Source of the DNA: Gymnogyps californianus
Taxonomy: Eukaryota; Chordata; Aves; Accipitriformes; Cathartidae
Assembly (NCBI RefSeq): GCF_018139145.2
Contig: NC_059500.1
Span: forward strand, 36,933,437 to 36,997,436
DNA length: 64,000 bases
Direction: 5' to 3'
The notes beneath the pieces were generated by a model. It saw nothing but the letters and a program-made list of their open reading frames with translations, was not told the origin of the DNA and did no database searches. This document shows positions 61,701 to 64,000 of the stretch, piece by piece (position 1 is the first letter of the stretch; each line of letters starts with the position of its first letter). The position numbers and the translations under genes are program-made.

Positions 61701-64000
61701 TCCAGTGTACCCGTCACCAAATTTGAAAGCTCTTACAAAGCAAAGAGCCTGAAAGTTTGCACCCTTCACCTTTTTGCTTATACAACCAGAGTATGCAGGA
61801 ATTAAAATATGTAATATAACTAACGTTGTTAAACTAAGATCATACTATTAAATAATTATGTGTTGCAGAAAGCAGGTTTGTGATACTGCAAGAAAAATAG
61901 TTTGGAATCACTTAATATTACAAAATAGATGTGATGGTGTAAGAAGGAAGGAGGAAAGCAGGAAACTGATGGTGGAGGCTTGGGATGAACAGTAAAGAAA
62001 ATGATGGAGGTCTGTACACTTCATTTCAAGAGTACCTAGAGAAATCTTCAATCTTCCTTTGAGTCACAAATGGATTGACACATATGATAAATATATTTAA
62101 GTGATACCACAGTTAAAAGTGGCACTAAGAATATAAGCTACTATGTATTTCAAAAGAAGATACATATTAGTGTGTTTTACACATGGCTATTAAAATAGAA
62201 CCTAGAAATGTCAAAGGTGAGAGGGAGCCGTGGGAAGATAAGAACTGCCTAGCATGGCAGGAGTATATAGCATGATTTTCCTAATTTGGCAGATAGCTAA
62301 TATTTCACCAGAGATATTATTTTACTTCAGTTTAATCTCACTAACTGAATATTTACATTTCTTCAGACAGCGTGGCTTATACAGCATGCTTCACGAATAA
62401 CAGTGGAGGGATGTATTCCTGCCTTGCAAACCTACTGTTGTCTGAGAAATGAAGAACTTGCCTCAGCATGGTATGTATGAGTAGTGAAACACAAAGATAC
62501 ATCTTTCTGTTGCACTTCGACTCTGCCAGCCATTTCAACCCAGCTGGCCAAAATAGCTCAGTTCTGAAAACACACTTTTGAGTCATTTTATGTGTGTATT
62601 CTGGTATCAACAGGACTATTCATGGTATAGCATTTGCAGGATTGGGGACTGTAATTTTATGTGAACCAACACTATATGCTTGCTCCAAGAAACTCTTGTT
62701 GACTTTGGACATTTTTCCTGAAAGCAAGATCAGGTGCTGATTCCCTCCGCCCACATTAACTAGTGCCTCTTTCTGCTTTTCTCTAATATTAGCTAGGTCT
62801 CCAGTAGGGAGTTCAAGCAATCATTCTGTAAGCGGTAAATCTTGTCTTCAACGAAAAGGTTTTTTTCTTGTTTGCAGTGAGAGATGTTCTTCCATGACTC
62901 GTGATGCAGGCATTATTTTTTTAAGGATTTCAAATTAACACCTCAAATGTTTGTTACTTGCAACAACAGAGGAAAATAGTGGTTTTGTGGGTCTGGGAAA
63001 TTTGGGTCAAGAATGAAGGAAGTCCTGTCTGATTAGGAACAGCTGAAATGTTATTGACATTTCACATAGACATTTGTTACAAAGAAAGACTGAGAGAATC
63101 ATATTCCCCTTGTGTGAAACAAAGTAGTACTAAGTTGTCACAGCTGTAATATTGAAAATCACAGTGTTTTTTGTTCACCTCACAGAACTGGAACACTATG
63201 GGAATCGGCAATCTCATGGATGTATTTGGATGTTTTCCAAGAAATGGCAGAACACAAAATATCCCTGATACTACTGTCTTAAAAAGATTCTGTGGATAAA
63301 AGTCCACCCCAGGCAGAGAGTGTGCACGGGATCTCCACAGCCCTTAAGCAGCCCGTAGAATGAACAGAAAGAAGAAAACAACAATAAAAAGAAGCAATGT
63401 ATTTCTCAAAACTTAATCTACTACAAAGGCTCTATGACAAAAGCACTTTCATACAAGAAAGTTTTTGTTATTTCCCATTGCTTTTATATTCTTTTACAGT
63501 GCCGTTTTACAGAAATGAGGTGTTATTAGAGCCTGAGGAAGCAAAGCAGGCAAGTCTGATTTCAGTTTTCCAAGATGCATGAAGCTGTATATATTAATAA
63601 ACCCACCACCACCAAAAGACCTGAATTTCTTAATTGAACTACTTTAATTGCCTCTTAGGAGGGCAACATTTAAAGGGAGTTAAGTATGACTACAAAAGCA
63701 AATTGCTTTTATAGTGACTGCAGGTCTTTAAGATATTTAGCACTCATGTTTTCCTTCATGATACATGGCTATGGCAAAGGAGTATGAAAATGCCCCTTGT
63801 GCTTAGTCTGCATCTTGCCAGTCCCTTGCATGAACTTTTTTGGCATACAGATGAGAGCAACCAAAAGCTCTTTAGCTTGTCTCTAAGCTCTATCTTCACC
63901 TGTAATCCAGATGATAAGACTCCAAACTGTGGACAAGGTTCTCAAGTTATGGAAGTCATGAATAAAAAACATCTATAAAAGACCACTTTTACTGTACATG

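Larger units (their letters stand above)
51871..64000. other. 5' flanking / intergenic DNA upstream of SPIN1
   Basis: This is AT-rich sequence without a recognisable exon, RNA gene or CpG island. It holds a CA repeat (53365-53384), a TGCA repeat (57186-57211) and a CR1 scrap (58561-58756). The longest frame (minus strand, 57994-58377, 127 codons) resembles nothing known and is treated as chance. I see nothing else I can support. Confidence 0.6.

Overview
The window is vertebrate and almost certainly avian. It carries chicken-repeat-1 (CR1) LINE fragments ending in the bird-type TTCTATGAT tail, LTRs of types widespread in birds, a compact CpG island, and one recognisable coding exon. That exon is at 9237-9288 on the minus strand and encodes MKTPFGKSPGQRSRADA, the N-terminus of spindlin-1 (SPIN1), a Tudor-like reader of methylated histone H3. 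SPIN1 is Z-linked in birds and has a W-linked copy in some lineages. The moderate repeat load favours the Z chromosome, but this one exon cannot settle it.

Layout, read along minus-strand SPIN1. From 64 kb to about 52 kb lies 5' flanking DNA with no supported gene, one CR1 scrap and two simple repeats. From 51.87 to 40.11 kb sits an old, heavily broken endogenous retrovirus in the same orientation as SPIN1. It has two diverged LTRs, gag/pro/pol remnants and an env-like region. A solo LTR of another type is nested in its 5' LTR, and a CR1 fragment is nested in its 3' part. From about 40.08 to 38.06 kb is the SPIN1 CpG-island promoter, with GC boxes, NRF1-like sites and two possible first-exon splice donors. 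It runs into unusual sequence: a 98-bp purine tract, a 46-bp alternating purine/pyrimidine tract and long G runs. Intron 1 (about 30 kb) holds two solo LTRs in opposite orientation and a CR1 3' end. Exon 2 (9237-9462) has 5' UTR with upstream ORFs and the first 17 codons. Positions 1-9236 are the start of the next intron, with a CR1 fragment and a 972-bp solo LTR. The remaining SPIN1 exons lie to the left of the window.

The most interesting observations concern genome dynamics rather than a new gene system. (1) The inverted LTR pair at 17.6-18.5 kb and 25.1-25.7 kb records a sequence transfer. About 250 bp of unique DNA flanking one LTR, plus the start of that LTR, has been copied into the middle of the other, inside an intact target-site duplication. 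(2) The recipient LTR also has a roughly 26-bp micro-inversion over its presumed TATA region. (3) The provirus ends at the edge of the SPIN1 CpG island in sense orientation. I found no CRISPR, operon-like or otherwise plainly new molecular system. Most open reading frames of 60-130 codons here look like chance frames in intronic or intergenic DNA.
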